A stretch of DNA of 64,000 nt, from contig CBDCAB010000006.1 in the NCBI GenBank assembly GCA_965213735.1, positions 992,001 to 1,056,000 on the forward strand, in the 5' to 3' direction. The position numbers and the translations under genes were made by a program. Below, piece after piece: positions 35,378 through 42,443 of the stretch. Below the pieces are notes generated by a model, which worked only from the letters and a program-made list of their open reading frames with translations, did no database searches and was not told the origin of the DNA. Source of the stretch: CALDTK01 sp965213735. Lineage in GTDB: Bacteria; Bacteroidota; Bacteroidia; Chitinophagales; Saprospiraceae. Position 1 is the first letter of the stretch; each line of letters opens with the position of its first letter.

Positions 35378-36079
35378 TTAATTTTGCTTCAGCAAGCGCT
35401 TTACCAAATCTGGCAAGGCACTCGCAGCGGGCGCCTCAGTGACGCGTAGATTCCTACGCTGTCGCAGCTCGTAATTCAACTGCGGAGCCGGATCGACATA
35501 ATAAATATCCGCAGCATCAGGAGCAAAGCCAACTAAGCCAGCGGCAGGATAGACTTGCATGCTGGTGCCGACAACCACAACCACCTCGGCCTCAGCCACA
35601 CGAGCAGCTGCACGTTCGAGCTCAGGCACTTGTTCGCCAAACCACACAATGTGGGGCCGCAGCATACTACCACGAGGGCAGCGATGAGTATCATTCAACT
35701 CGCCAGTCCACTCCACGATATAACTGGCGTCACCAGTCGAGCGCACCTTGCGAAGCTCGCCGTGGAGGTGTATCACCTCACTGCTGCCAGCGCGCTCGTG
35801 TAAGTCATCGACATTTTGTGTGATGACAGTCACTGAGAAATGCTCCTCGAGGTCGACGAGGGCCGCATGACCAGCATTCGGCTCCACCTCTGCCAGCTGG
35901 GCACGGCGCGCATTGTAAAAGCGGTTGACTAAAGCTCTGTCTCTCTCCCACCCCGCTGGACTGGCCACCTCCATAACGTCATGATCTTCCCACAGCCCAT
36001 TGTTGTCGCGAAAGGTGCGAATACCTGACTCAGCCGAAATCCCAGCGCCAGAGAGAACTACGAGCTTAGGTTTAGTCAT
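35378..36079 (-). CDS. cobB: Sir2-family NAD-dependent protein deacylase lacking the zinc cysteines
   Basis: 233-aa sirtuin that removes acyl groups from lysines using NAD. NAD-binding GAGISAESGIRTFR is at 11-24, TQNVDDLHERAGS at 88-100 and the catalytic histidine H106 is in HLHGEL. The Y55-x-x-R58 pair (YNARR) is the class III signature associated with desuccinylase/demalonylase activity. The four structural zinc cysteines are missing: the whole protein has a single Cys (C134, in HRCPRG), so the small domain must fold without zinc. The downstream segment LRPHIVWFGE is normal. Followed by the membrane-protein gene on the same strand. Confidence 0.88.
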   Translation of the reverse strand: MTKPKLVVLSGAGISAESGIRTFRDNNGLWEDHDVMEVASPAGWERDRALVNRFYNARRAQLAEVEPNAGHAALVDLEEHFSVTVITQNVDDLHERAGSSEVIHLHGELRKVRSTGDASYIVEWTGELNDTHRCPRGSMLRPHIVWFGEQVPELERAAARVAEAEVVVVVGTSMQVYPAAGLVGFAPDAADIYYVDPAPQLNYELRQRRNLRVTEAPAASALPDLVKRLLKQN

Positions 36080-36088
36080 AGGTGCAAG

Positions 36089-37648
36089 CTAGCTCTCCCC
36101 TTGCTGGTGAATCTGTCGGAATGCTTTGCCCAAACGCAGGGCAACGTCACTGGCCAAGAGACTTTCCTCACCTAGATCTGCAGCAGCCAAATCGCCCCCC
36201 TTTGCATGCACATAAACAGCTGCGCAGGCTGCCTCCCACGTTGATTCAGCTCGAGCAGCGAAAGCGCCAATGATTCCCGAAAGCGTATCTCCCATTCCTC
36301 CGGTAGCCATACCTGGATTGCCAGCCAAAAAGTTAAATGCCACCCGCTTGTGTGGCCCTGCTACAGCTGTGTACTGATCCTTCAGGACTACTACCTGCTC
36401 TTCATGTTTGAGCGAAGACCGGTAGTCGATCAAGTGCTGCAGGCGCTCATACCCTGATTCACTCGCCCCAGCCAATCGCTCGAACTCTCCGGGATGCGGC
36501 GTGAGAATGGCGTGACTCGGTAAAATGGCTTTTAAAGTCGCATCTGCTGCCACCAGATTCAGTGCATCCGCATCTATGACAATTGGCCTATCGCCAGCGC
36601 GTACAAAGACTTCGCGCAGTGCAGCTTCTGTCTGTGTCTGCTTGCCAAGGCCAGGTCCGACAACAATGGCATCATAGCGATCGAGGTCGGGACATTCGCT
36701 GAAGTAATCTTCATCAGCATCCGCTAGAAACATCGCCTCCGGCAGACCTAGCTGAAGCACCTGTTCTAAACGCGCTGGCGCATGCACCGTCACCAAACCT
36801 GCCCCTGCTCGTGCAGCTCCTGTAGCACTTAGTAGCGCGGCACCTCCATGACCTGCACTACCGGCAATTATGAGCACATGGCCATAACTCCCTTTATGCG
36901 TAAACCTCTGGCGCTTGCGAATCACGGCAGCACATAGCTCTTGGTCAATAACCTCGTATTGCTGCCCCTGCGGTTTCGGTTGCGCGCTCAGAAAGTCACG
37001 CCGTATCGTGACTTCTCCCCAAGCCTTACCCGTATCGGGCAATAGCGCTGCAAGCTTCACGGCACCGAAAGTCACCGTCTGCGTCGCTTCAATAGCTGTC
37101 CACTCCGGCTCGCTCCCATCAATCTTCTGACCGCTCGGTACGTCTACACTCACCACCGGAATCCCTTCCCGCTCATTAATGGTACGCACGAGCTTTGCAT
37201 AATTCGGTCCGCCACCACGCGACGATCCCGATCCGAGCGATCTGGTGAGTCCGGTGCCGAACAGCGCGTCAATGGTCACCTGCGCAACAGTGTCAGCTGG
37301 TAGAGGCTTGTTTTCATGTACGCGACCTGTATCGAGTGCAAGGAGTTTGTCCCAGTTGGCCAGTTGATCGGGGCTGCGACTGTCTTCAGCGGACCAATAG
37401 CCGTACACGGTGCAGGTATAGCCGGCGTGCTCGAGCAGACGCGCAATCGCCGCACCGTCACCGCCATTATTACCCGGACCGCAGACCAGCTCCACCCGCT
37501 CAAAGTGCTCGAGCGGATAGGCATCTATAAACACATCAACAAAAGCTCGCGCCGCCCGCTCCATCAACTGCAGCGAATCCAACTGTCGATCCGACATCGT
37601 TTGCTTGTCCCAAGCCTTGACTTGCTCGCTGCTCGTGATGACCATCAT
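36089..37648 (-). CDS. nnr: Bifunctional NAD(P)H-hydrate epimerase / ADP-dependent dehydratase
   Basis: 519-aa fusion repairing damaged NAD(P)H hydrates. The N-terminal epimerase (YjeF_N) shows CGPGNNGGDGAAIARLL and VVSVDVPSGQKIDG. The C-terminal ribokinase-like dehydratase has GHVLIIAGSAGHGGAALLSA, LTPHPGEFERLAG and ATGGMGDTLSGIIG. Both domains look complete and are in the common order. The start at 37648 (MMVITSSEQVKAWDKQT) fits the family. It lies 20 bp after glnA and 9 bp before the sirtuin gene, all minus strand, so the NAD-linked Nnr and sirtuin genes may form one unit. Confidence 0.9.
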   Translation of the reverse strand: MMVITSSEQVKAWDKQTMSDRQLDSLQLMERAARAFVDVFIDAYPLEHFERVELVCGPGNNGGDGAAIARLLEHAGYTCTVYGYWSAEDSRSPDQLANWDKLLALDTGRVHENKPLPADTVAQVTIDALFGTGLTRSLGSGSSRGGGPNYAKLVRTINEREGIPVVSVDVPSGQKIDGSEPEWTAIEATQTVTFGAVKLAALLPDTGKAWGEVTIRRDFLSAQPKPQGQQYEVIDQELCAAVIRKRQRFTHKGSYGHVLIIAGSAGHGGAALLSATGAARAGAGLVTVHAPARLEQVLQLGLPEAMFLADADEDYFSECPDLDRYDAIVVGPGLGKQTQTEAALREVFVRAGDRPIVIDADALNLVAADATLKAILPSHAILTPHPGEFERLAGASESGYERLQHLIDYRSSLKHEEQVVVLKDQYTAVAGPHKRVAFNFLAGNPGMATGGMGDTLSGIIGAFAARAESTWEAACAAVYVHAKGGDLAAADLGEESLLASDVALRLGKAFRQIHQQGES

Positions 37649-37668
37649 AGGTTCAGCTTTGGCAGCCG

Positions 37669-38694
37669 CTATACCGCTGCAACGGCCACAGTAGCCTCTT
37701 TGACAGTTTTAATAATGCGTGCGGCAACTTTGTAAGGATCAGCTGCCGAATTGGGCCGCCGATCTTCGAGCCAACCTTTCCAGCCGTTCTCAACAGTCGC
37801 AATCGGTATTCGAATAGAAGCTCCGCGATCGGAGATGCCGTAGCTAAACTGGTGAATCGACTGCGTTTCGTGCTTGCCGGTGAGGCGTAGGTGATTGTCA
37901 TAGCCATACACATCCATGTGCTGCTTCACCACCGGGCCAAAGGCTTCACATATGAAGTCGTAGTCTGCACGGCTGCCACTGTTGCGTAGCAGCGAGTTAG
38001 AAAAGTTGGCGTGCATGCCAGAGCCGTTCCAGTCGCCTTTTACTGGTTTAGGATGCCATTCGATGGCGATGCCGTAGCTCTCAGCCGTACGCTCGAGCAA
38101 GTAGCGCGCCACGTGTATTTGATCACCAGCTTGCTGCGCACCCTTGGCGAAGATTTGAAATTCCCACTGACCTGGAGCGACTTCGGCGTTGATACCTTCT
38201 ATGTTAAGGCCTGCATCAATACAAGCATCGAGGTGCTCCTCCACGATTTCACGTCCAAACGCATAGCGTGCACCCACACCACAGTAGTAAGGGAATTGAG
38301 GTGCAGGTTCGCCTTCGGCAGGAAAACCTAGAGGCTTATCGGTATCCAAATCCCAGAGGAAATATTCTTGCTCGAAGCCAAACCAGAAGTCGTTGTCGTC
38401 GTCATCAATTGTTGCGCGTCCGTTCGTCGAGTGAGGGGTGCCATCGGCCTGCAGCACTTCGTTCATGATGAGGTAGCCGTTGATGCGCTGCGGGTCTTCA
38501 AAGATGGCTACAGGTTTGAGCAGGCAATCGCTGCTGCCGCCTTCGGCTTGCTTGGTCGATGAGCCATCGAAACTCCAGATTGGGGCATCTTCGAGGTCGC
38601 CGCTGAAGTTGCGGATGAGTTTGGTTTTACTTCTGAGGAGCTGCATGTTTTCTGCTCCGTCGAGCCAGATGTATTCGAGCTTACTTACTGCCAT
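37669..38694 (-). CDS. glnA: Glutamine synthetase, type II (eukaryote-like)
   Basis: 341-aa GSII enzyme condensing ammonia and glutamate. Family signatures are YIWLDGAENMQLLRSKT, WSFDGSSTKQA, FEQEYFLWD (metal-binding Glu), INAEVAPGQWEFQI, GDWNGSGMHANFS, GKHETQSIHQFSYG and the C-terminal SIRIP and EDRRPNSAADPY. Bacteroidota often carry this short form. The start is the ATG at 38694 (MAVSKLEYIW); an extension to 38751 would place the terminator hairpin inside the gene and is rejected. A short ORF and strong hairpin lie directly upstream, so expression may be controlled by premature termination. Confidence 0.93.
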   Translation of the reverse strand: MAVSKLEYIWLDGAENMQLLRSKTKLIRNFSGDLEDAPIWSFDGSSTKQAEGGSSDCLLKPVAIFEDPQRINGYLIMNEVLQADGTPHSTNGRATIDDDDNDFWFGFEQEYFLWDLDTDKPLGFPAEGEPAPQFPYYCGVGARYAFGREIVEEHLDACIDAGLNIEGINAEVAPGQWEFQIFAKGAQQAGDQIHVARYLLERTAESYGIAIEWHPKPVKGDWNGSGMHANFSNSLLRNSGSRADYDFICEAFGPVVKQHMDVYGYDNHLRLTGKHETQSIHQFSYGISDRGASIRIPIATVENGWKGWLEDRRPNSAADPYKVAARIIKTVKEATVAVAAV

Positions 38695-38726
38695 AGTGGG
38701 CGTTTTGGTGGAAAGTCTAAAAGAAA

Positions 38727-38761
38727 AGCGGCCGGGGCGCACCACTTGCACCCCGGCCGCT
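38727..38761 (-). terminator. Strong intrinsic terminator in the glnA leader
   Basis: On the minus strand an 11-bp GC-rich stem (AGCGGCCGGGG and CCCCGGCCGCT) around 13 nt is followed by TTTTCTTTTAG. It sits 15 nt after the stop of a 20-codon ORF and 32 nt before the glnA start. Either it ends a small upstream transcript or it acts as an attenuator of glnA. Confidence 0.75.
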
Positions 38762-38776
38762 GAGCCGTCTTACATG

Positions 38777-38839
38777 CTATGAGTCGGTACTCTCTAGGCA
38801 GAAGCGGAAGCCCCACCAGGCGGATGTGTTCGACAGCAT
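38777..38839 (-). CDS. Short leader-like ORF upstream of glnA
   Basis: 20-codon reading frame, beginning MLSNTSAWWGFRFC and ending at TAG. The open frame extends 23 codons further upstream without a start until a TAA. The two adjacent tryptophans and GFRF recall the C-terminal end of SUMF1 proteins, so it could also be a gene remnant. No glutamine codons are present. Evidence for translation is only its position before the terminator. The remainder of the 377-bp gap 38695-39071 holds a copy of the dispersed motif (38958-38970) and nothing else I can support. Confidence 0.25.
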   Translation of the reverse strand: MLSNTSAWWGFRFCLESTDS

Positions 38840-39071
38840 ACACAAAGGTAACAACAAGCGGGGGCGCTTCTCCAAATCGCGTTGCCCACAGCCTCCTGAT
38901 TTGTCACGTTATGGCGCTTTCAAAAATTTGCTGACCTACATTCATTCGCGTGTTTTCGCTTTCGCAAAACATATCCTACCTACATAAAGCATTTACCTAA
39001 TCCTGTCGGAGAATTTTGCTTTTATAAGCGCTCGGTCAAGTCTGCCAAACCGAACCTGCTACCTTGCCAGC

Positions 39072-41087
39072 GTGAGACTGTGGATACTCGTGCTAGTCGT
39101 GTTAGCAGCTGTCCAACTGCACGGGCAGATAAAAGCAGATACTACCGCTAATCCGAGTCAGGATGAGGTGGAGCAACTTATCGATGGTAGCCTTGAAGAC
39201 GAAGATGCTGAAGCAGGCGATCTGGAACGCATCGCCGAAACCCGTGCCTACTACCTCAAGGCCAAGATTGACTTAAATACAGCCGACGCAGCCGCCCTAG
39301 ACGCGCTCAACTTACTCTCGCCCGCACAAGTAGATGCTATCCTCGAACGCCGACGTATTTCCGGCGACTACCAGAGTGAACTCGAACTACAGGCGGTGCG
39401 GACTCTTAGTATCGATGATGTACGGGCACTGCTACCCTACGTCACCGTAGAGCGTGGTGCTGAGGAAGCTATGACTACGCTAAAAGCTCGGTTTCTCGAT
39501 GCCACGGGTTTTGCAGCAATGCGCAGTGGCTTTCAGAGCACGAGCTCGAATGTCGACAACTGGGTGGGTCCGCGCGTGCCGCTCTACCTCCGGGTGCGAC
39601 GCACGGCAGGTAGACAGTTTTCGATGGGAGTAGTCATTGAAAACGATGCTGGTGAGCGTTACGGAGGTCCCGACAACCCCTTGCTGTTTGATTATGTGAG
39701 TGCACATGTATTTGCCGACGAGCTTCCGGGCATATTAAAAACTGTCGCGCTCGGAGACTACGGGCTCAATTGGGGGCAAGGTCTTATTTCGTACACCGGC
39801 TTTGGTACGGGTAAAGGTGCGTTCGTAATGGATGTCCAGCGCAATGCGCGTTGGCTCATTCCGCACGCCTCGGTGCGGGAGCAAGGCTTTTATCGGGGTG
39901 CAGCCGCGGCAGCTGCGTTAGGCAACTTCAAGGTGATGGCACTCGCGAGTCGCACTAAACCCGATGGTGGCATCGATACCTTGGATGCACTCGCAGGCGA
40001 GGTGGAGTTTGCTAGCTTTCGCCTCGGTGGACTTCATCGCACCCCGAGTGAAATTGCTGGAAGGCGCTCCAACACGGCTACGAGTTTCGGAGGCGCTGTC
40101 GGCGTAGAGCAAAGCTGGGGCCGCATCAGCCTCCACTACCTCGAGCATCACTTCGAAGTGCCTTTTGCTCAATCTGATCGACTATACCAGACCTTCAATT
40201 TCAATGGGGACCTCTTGCGCAATGCAAGTCTCGCGTGGCAGACTTTTCTAGGTCCAGTGAGCTGGTTTGGTGAAGCAGCCGTTGATGGCAACGAACAGAC
40301 AGCAGTACTCTCTGGTGTCCAGCTTGGGCTCGACCGCAAAACTGATGTGAGCCTGGTCTACCGGCGCTATGATGCCGGCTACCGCACGCTGTACAACAAC
40401 GTATTTGGTGCGAGTAGACGCCCTGAAAATGAGCAGGGAATTTACCTCGGCGTGCGTATGCAAGTTTCATCGCGGTGGGTTCTGCAGGGTTTTGGCGATG
40501 TCTACGCACATCCTTATGCCCGCTTTCGCTTGTCGACTCCAAGCCGCAATTATGACGGTTTGCTCCGACTTACCTATGAAAAGCGTCGCGAGCACAGCGT
40601 GTACGTGCAGCTGCGTCACCGTAGTTCTGAGCGTGATTTGAGTCGTGGGGAGAGTGGGACATTGCGCACGATTTTGCCATACATCCGCAGTTCCGCGCGT
40701 ATACAGGGTTCGCTCAATTTTTCTAAAGCGTTGACCTTCCGTGCGCGGGTGGAATTTGCACGGACTGAAGAGCAGGGAGAGCTTTTCCATGGCACCATTG
40801 TCTACCAAGACATCCTCTGGAAGCCGGCAAAAAGCAAGCTGAGTGCCACTGCCAGAATTGCCCTCATCGATACTGATGATTTTGAAAGTCGCATCTACGC
40901 CTACGAAAATGATTTGCTCTACCGCTTTCGCATCCCGGCCTATTACGGGCAAGGCTACCGCACCTACCTCAACCTTCGCCACCGCACCACCCGCGATTTG
41001 ACCCTTGAGTTGCGCGGAGCCTACGGCAAGCGCGAAGAGAGTTCCGACCAGGTGGAGCTGGCAGGCCAGGTGAGGTGGAGGTTTTGA
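39072..41087 (+). CDS. Helix-hairpin-helix outer-membrane barrel protein
   Basis: 671-aa exported protein with a GTG start and a signal peptide (LWILVLVVLAAVQLHGQ). Residues about 62-130 form ComEA-like helix-hairpin-helix repeats (KIDLNTADAAALDALNLLSPAQVDAILERR, ELELQAVRTLSIDDVRALLPYV). From about 150 to the end there is a large beta-barrel-like region with alternating aromatic strands, finishing with VRWRF, the C-terminal aromatic typical of outer-membrane proteins. Such HhH-plus-barrel proteins are common in Bacteroidota and of unknown role; DNA or sugar binding are both possible. The stop is followed after 7 nt by the GCCTGCGGC array. Confidence 0.8.
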   Translation: MRLWILVLVVLAAVQLHGQIKADTTANPSQDEVEQLIDGSLEDEDAEAGDLERIAETRAYYLKAKIDLNTADAAALDALNLLSPAQVDAILERRRISGDYQSELELQAVRTLSIDDVRALLPYVTVERGAEEAMTTLKARFLDATGFAAMRSGFQSTSSNVDNWVGPRVPLYLRVRRTAGRQFSMGVVIENDAGERYGGPDNPLLFDYVSAHVFADELPGILKTVALGDYGLNWGQGLISYTGFGTGKGAFVMDVQRNARWLIPHASVREQGFYRGAAAAAALGNFKVMALASRTKPDGGIDTLDALAGEVEFASFRLGGLHRTPSEIAGRRSNTATSFGGAVGVEQSWGRISLHYLEHHFEVPFAQSDRLYQTFNFNGDLLRNASLAWQTFLGPVSWFGEAAVDGNEQTAVLSGVQLGLDRKTDVSLVYRRYDAGYRTLYNNVFGASRRPENEQGIYLGVRMQVSSRWVLQGFGDVYAHPYARFRLSTPSRNYDGLLRLTYEKRREHSVYVQLRHRSSERDLSRGESGTLRTILPYIRSSARIQGSLNFSKALTFRARVEFARTEEQGELFHGTIVYQDILWKPAKSKLSATARIALIDTDDFESRIYAYENDLLYRFRIPAYYGQGYRTYLNLRHRTTRDLTLELRGAYGKREESSDQVELAGQVRWRF

Positions 41088-41094
41088 GGCTTGG

Positions 41095-41197
41095 GCCTGC
41101 GGCGGGAAAGCCTGCGGCGCGGTAGCCTGCGGCGCGTGGCCTGCGGCGCTGCAGATAGGACGCGCTTTGCCTGCGGCGGTTGGTGATACCTGCGGCG
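41095..41197 (+). repeat. GCCTGCGGC array at the 3' end of the HhH gene
   Basis: At least five copies of GCCTGCGGC (or ACCTGCGGC) separated by 5-25 nt. It begins 7 nt after the TGA stop. Segment 41139-41179 is repeated in inverted orientation at 49877-49917 with one mismatch in 41 bp. Together with the palindrome and heptamers it fills the 474-bp stretch before the toxin remnant. Confidence 0.88.
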
Positions 41198-41302
41198 GGA
41201 GAGAACGCTTTTAAAGCTGGCGCCTAAAAAGCAAGGGGCGCAGAGCGCCGCTTGGCCGACTCTGTCGGTGGCGCGGTAGCTAATGGGTATCCAGTCGCCG
41301 GA

Positions 41303-41418
41303 TAAACCCAGGGCTCCTTGTAAAGACGCCGCCATGCGGCTATCACAAACCCCTCCCGCAGCGTGGCTATAGCCGCATAGCGGCGTCGTTGTCAGAGGGT
41401 AGGTTTTACCCGGAACTC
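41303..41418 (+). repeat. Palindromic element, left copy
   Basis: 116-bp segment with an inner perfect-but-one 19-bp inverted repeat (GACGCCGCCATGCGGCTAT against ATAGCCGCATAGCGGCGTC) and outer arms that also pair imperfectly (TAAACCC against the TTTACCC near the end). It differs from the copy at 42263-42378 at only two positions, and both are in the same orientation. Confidence 0.9.
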
Positions 41419-41460
41419 AATTTAGGGACCTAGCTGAACCCTACGAGTTACCATACCTTG

Positions 41461-41476
41461 CGCGCTAAAGCACGCG
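41461..41476. repeat. CGCGCTAAAGCACGCG box, copy 1
   Basis: 16-bp near-palindrome located 42 nt after the palindromic element. Exact copies occur at 42403-42418 and, inverted, at 49667-49682. Confidence 0.8.
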
Positions 41477-41481
41477 TATAT

Positions 41482-41558
41482 GGGTGCTGGGGGCTGGGCG
41501 CTGGGCGCTGGGTGCTGGGTGCTGGGTGCTGGGTGCTGGGTGCTAGGTGCTAGGTGCT
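41482..41558. repeat. Heptamer array GGGTGCT, 11 units
   Basis: Eleven contiguous 7-bp units (GGGTGCT with GGGCGCT, GGGGGCT and AGGTGCT variants). It ends directly at the truncated toxin coding sequence. Confidence 0.9.
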
Positions 41559-41561
41559 GTC

Positions 41562-41768
41562 AGCAACATGAAGGAACTACGCTTTACCTCCAAAAAGCAG
41601 GTGTGGCGAGTAGCCTTTGCTTTTGATCCGATGCGCCAAGCTATTTTGCTCGTAGGTGGCGACAAGCGTGGTAAAGATCAAAAACGCTTCTACAAGCGCT
41701 TGATAAACACGGCTGACGCTCGCTATTCAGACCATTTGAACACACTCAATCACAACCAAAAGATTTAA
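41562..41768 (+). pseudogene. 5'-truncated HigB/Gp49-like toxin
   Basis: Encodes the C-terminal part of a RelE/HigB (Gp49-like) toxin: SNMKELRF, a WRVAFAFDPMRQAILLVGGDKRG core and a KRFYKRLINTADARYSDHLNTL tail. Full members are about 110-120 aa; about 69 residues remain, and similarity begins exactly where the heptamer array ends. The N-terminal helices are missing, and nothing like them is visible further upstream. A frame continues into the repeat from a GTG at 41547, and an ATG exists at 41568, so a short product could be made but is unlikely to be an active RNase. The intact antitoxin gene follows 5 bp downstream. Confidence 0.75.
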
Positions 41769-41773
41769 TAATC

Positions 41774-42073
41774 ATGGCCATCACTGTAGAGGAACTTACC
41801 AAAGATTTTAGCGAAGAGCGTCTAGCTCGCATCCGCAGCAAGAGCGAACAGTTCATCAAGGAGTACAATTCGCTGATGGAATTTCGCAAAGCTGTTGGTC
41901 TAACACAAGCGGAAATCGCCGGAAAAATGGCGATAGCTCAAGAAAGCATTTCGCGCTTAGAAAAGCGTGAGGACATGCATATCTCTACCCTAAGACGATA
42001 TGTCGAGGCCCTGGGAGGGAAACTCGAATTCATCATCACCATGCCCGAAGAGGATATTAACCTCAACCTATAG
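41774..42073 (+). CDS. XRE-family antitoxin (HigA-like)
   Basis: 99-aa helix-turn-helix protein. The HTH spans about 36-75 (FRKAVGLTQAEIAGKMAIAQESISRLEKRED), preceded by a helical N-terminus and followed by the STLRRYVEALGGKLEFIITMPEE tail typical of HigA partners of Gp49-like toxins. It appears complete, with normal length. Since the upstream toxin is truncated, it may survive as a solitary DNA-binding protein or as protection against a related toxin elsewhere. Toxin-first gene order is the usual HigBA arrangement. Confidence 0.85.
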   Translation: MAITVEELTKDFSEERLARIRSKSEQFIKEYNSLMEFRKAVGLTQAEIAGKMAIAQESISRLEKREDMHISTLRRYVEALGGKLEFIITMPEEDINLNL

Positions 42074-42205
42074 CGCTTCATAAAACTGTCTCACGGATTT
42101 TATGGCTCCATCAGATTTTAGGGAATGGCTGACTCACCCTGAGGTCAATGCAGCGATAATGGCTTGTCCCCACATTTTCTAATCAGTTTGAGTTTCGGGG
42201 GTGTT

Positions 42206-42240
42206 GGGGGCTAGGTGCTAGGTGCTAGGCGCTGGGTGCT
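42206..42240. repeat. Heptamer array, 5 units
   Basis: Five 7-bp units (GGGGGCT, AGGTGCT, AGGTGCT, AGGCGCT, GGGTGCT) in the same orientation as 41482-41558. The 370-bp gap 42074-42443 holds this array, the palindrome and the box; a 26-codon ORF at 42102-42182 has no other support. Confidence 0.85.
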
Positions 42241-42262
42241 GGGCTCACTGGTGGTCGCTGGG

Positions 42263-42378
42263 TAAACCCAGGGCTCCTTGTAAAGACGCCGCCATGCGGC
42301 TATCACAAACCCCTCCCGCAGCGTGGCTATAGCCGCATCGCGGCGTCGTTGTCAGAGGGTAGGATTTACCCGGAACTC
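42263..42378 (+). repeat. Palindromic element, right copy
   Basis: Nearly identical (114 of 116) to 41303-41418 and in direct orientation, so the broken toxin-antitoxin locus is bracketed by two copies. Confidence 0.9.
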
Positions 42379-42402
42379 GCAGCATTTGAAGTAAAATCTA
42401 TA

Positions 42403-42418
42403 CGCGCTAAAGCACGCG
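42403..42418. repeat. CGCGCTAAAGCACGCG box, copy 2
   Basis: Exact copy of the 16-bp box, 24 nt after the right palindromic element. Confidence 0.8.
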
Positions 42419-42443
42419 CAACCCAACCCCCGGGGGCTAGCTG

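Noticed and set aside
41095..41560. Repeat arrays as a CRISPR array
   Set aside because: Units are 7-9 bp with variable short gaps, with no unique spacers of constant length and no cas genes.
42102..42182. 26-codon ORF after the antitoxin
   Set aside because: Too short and without homology or ribosome-related evidence; could be a chance frame.
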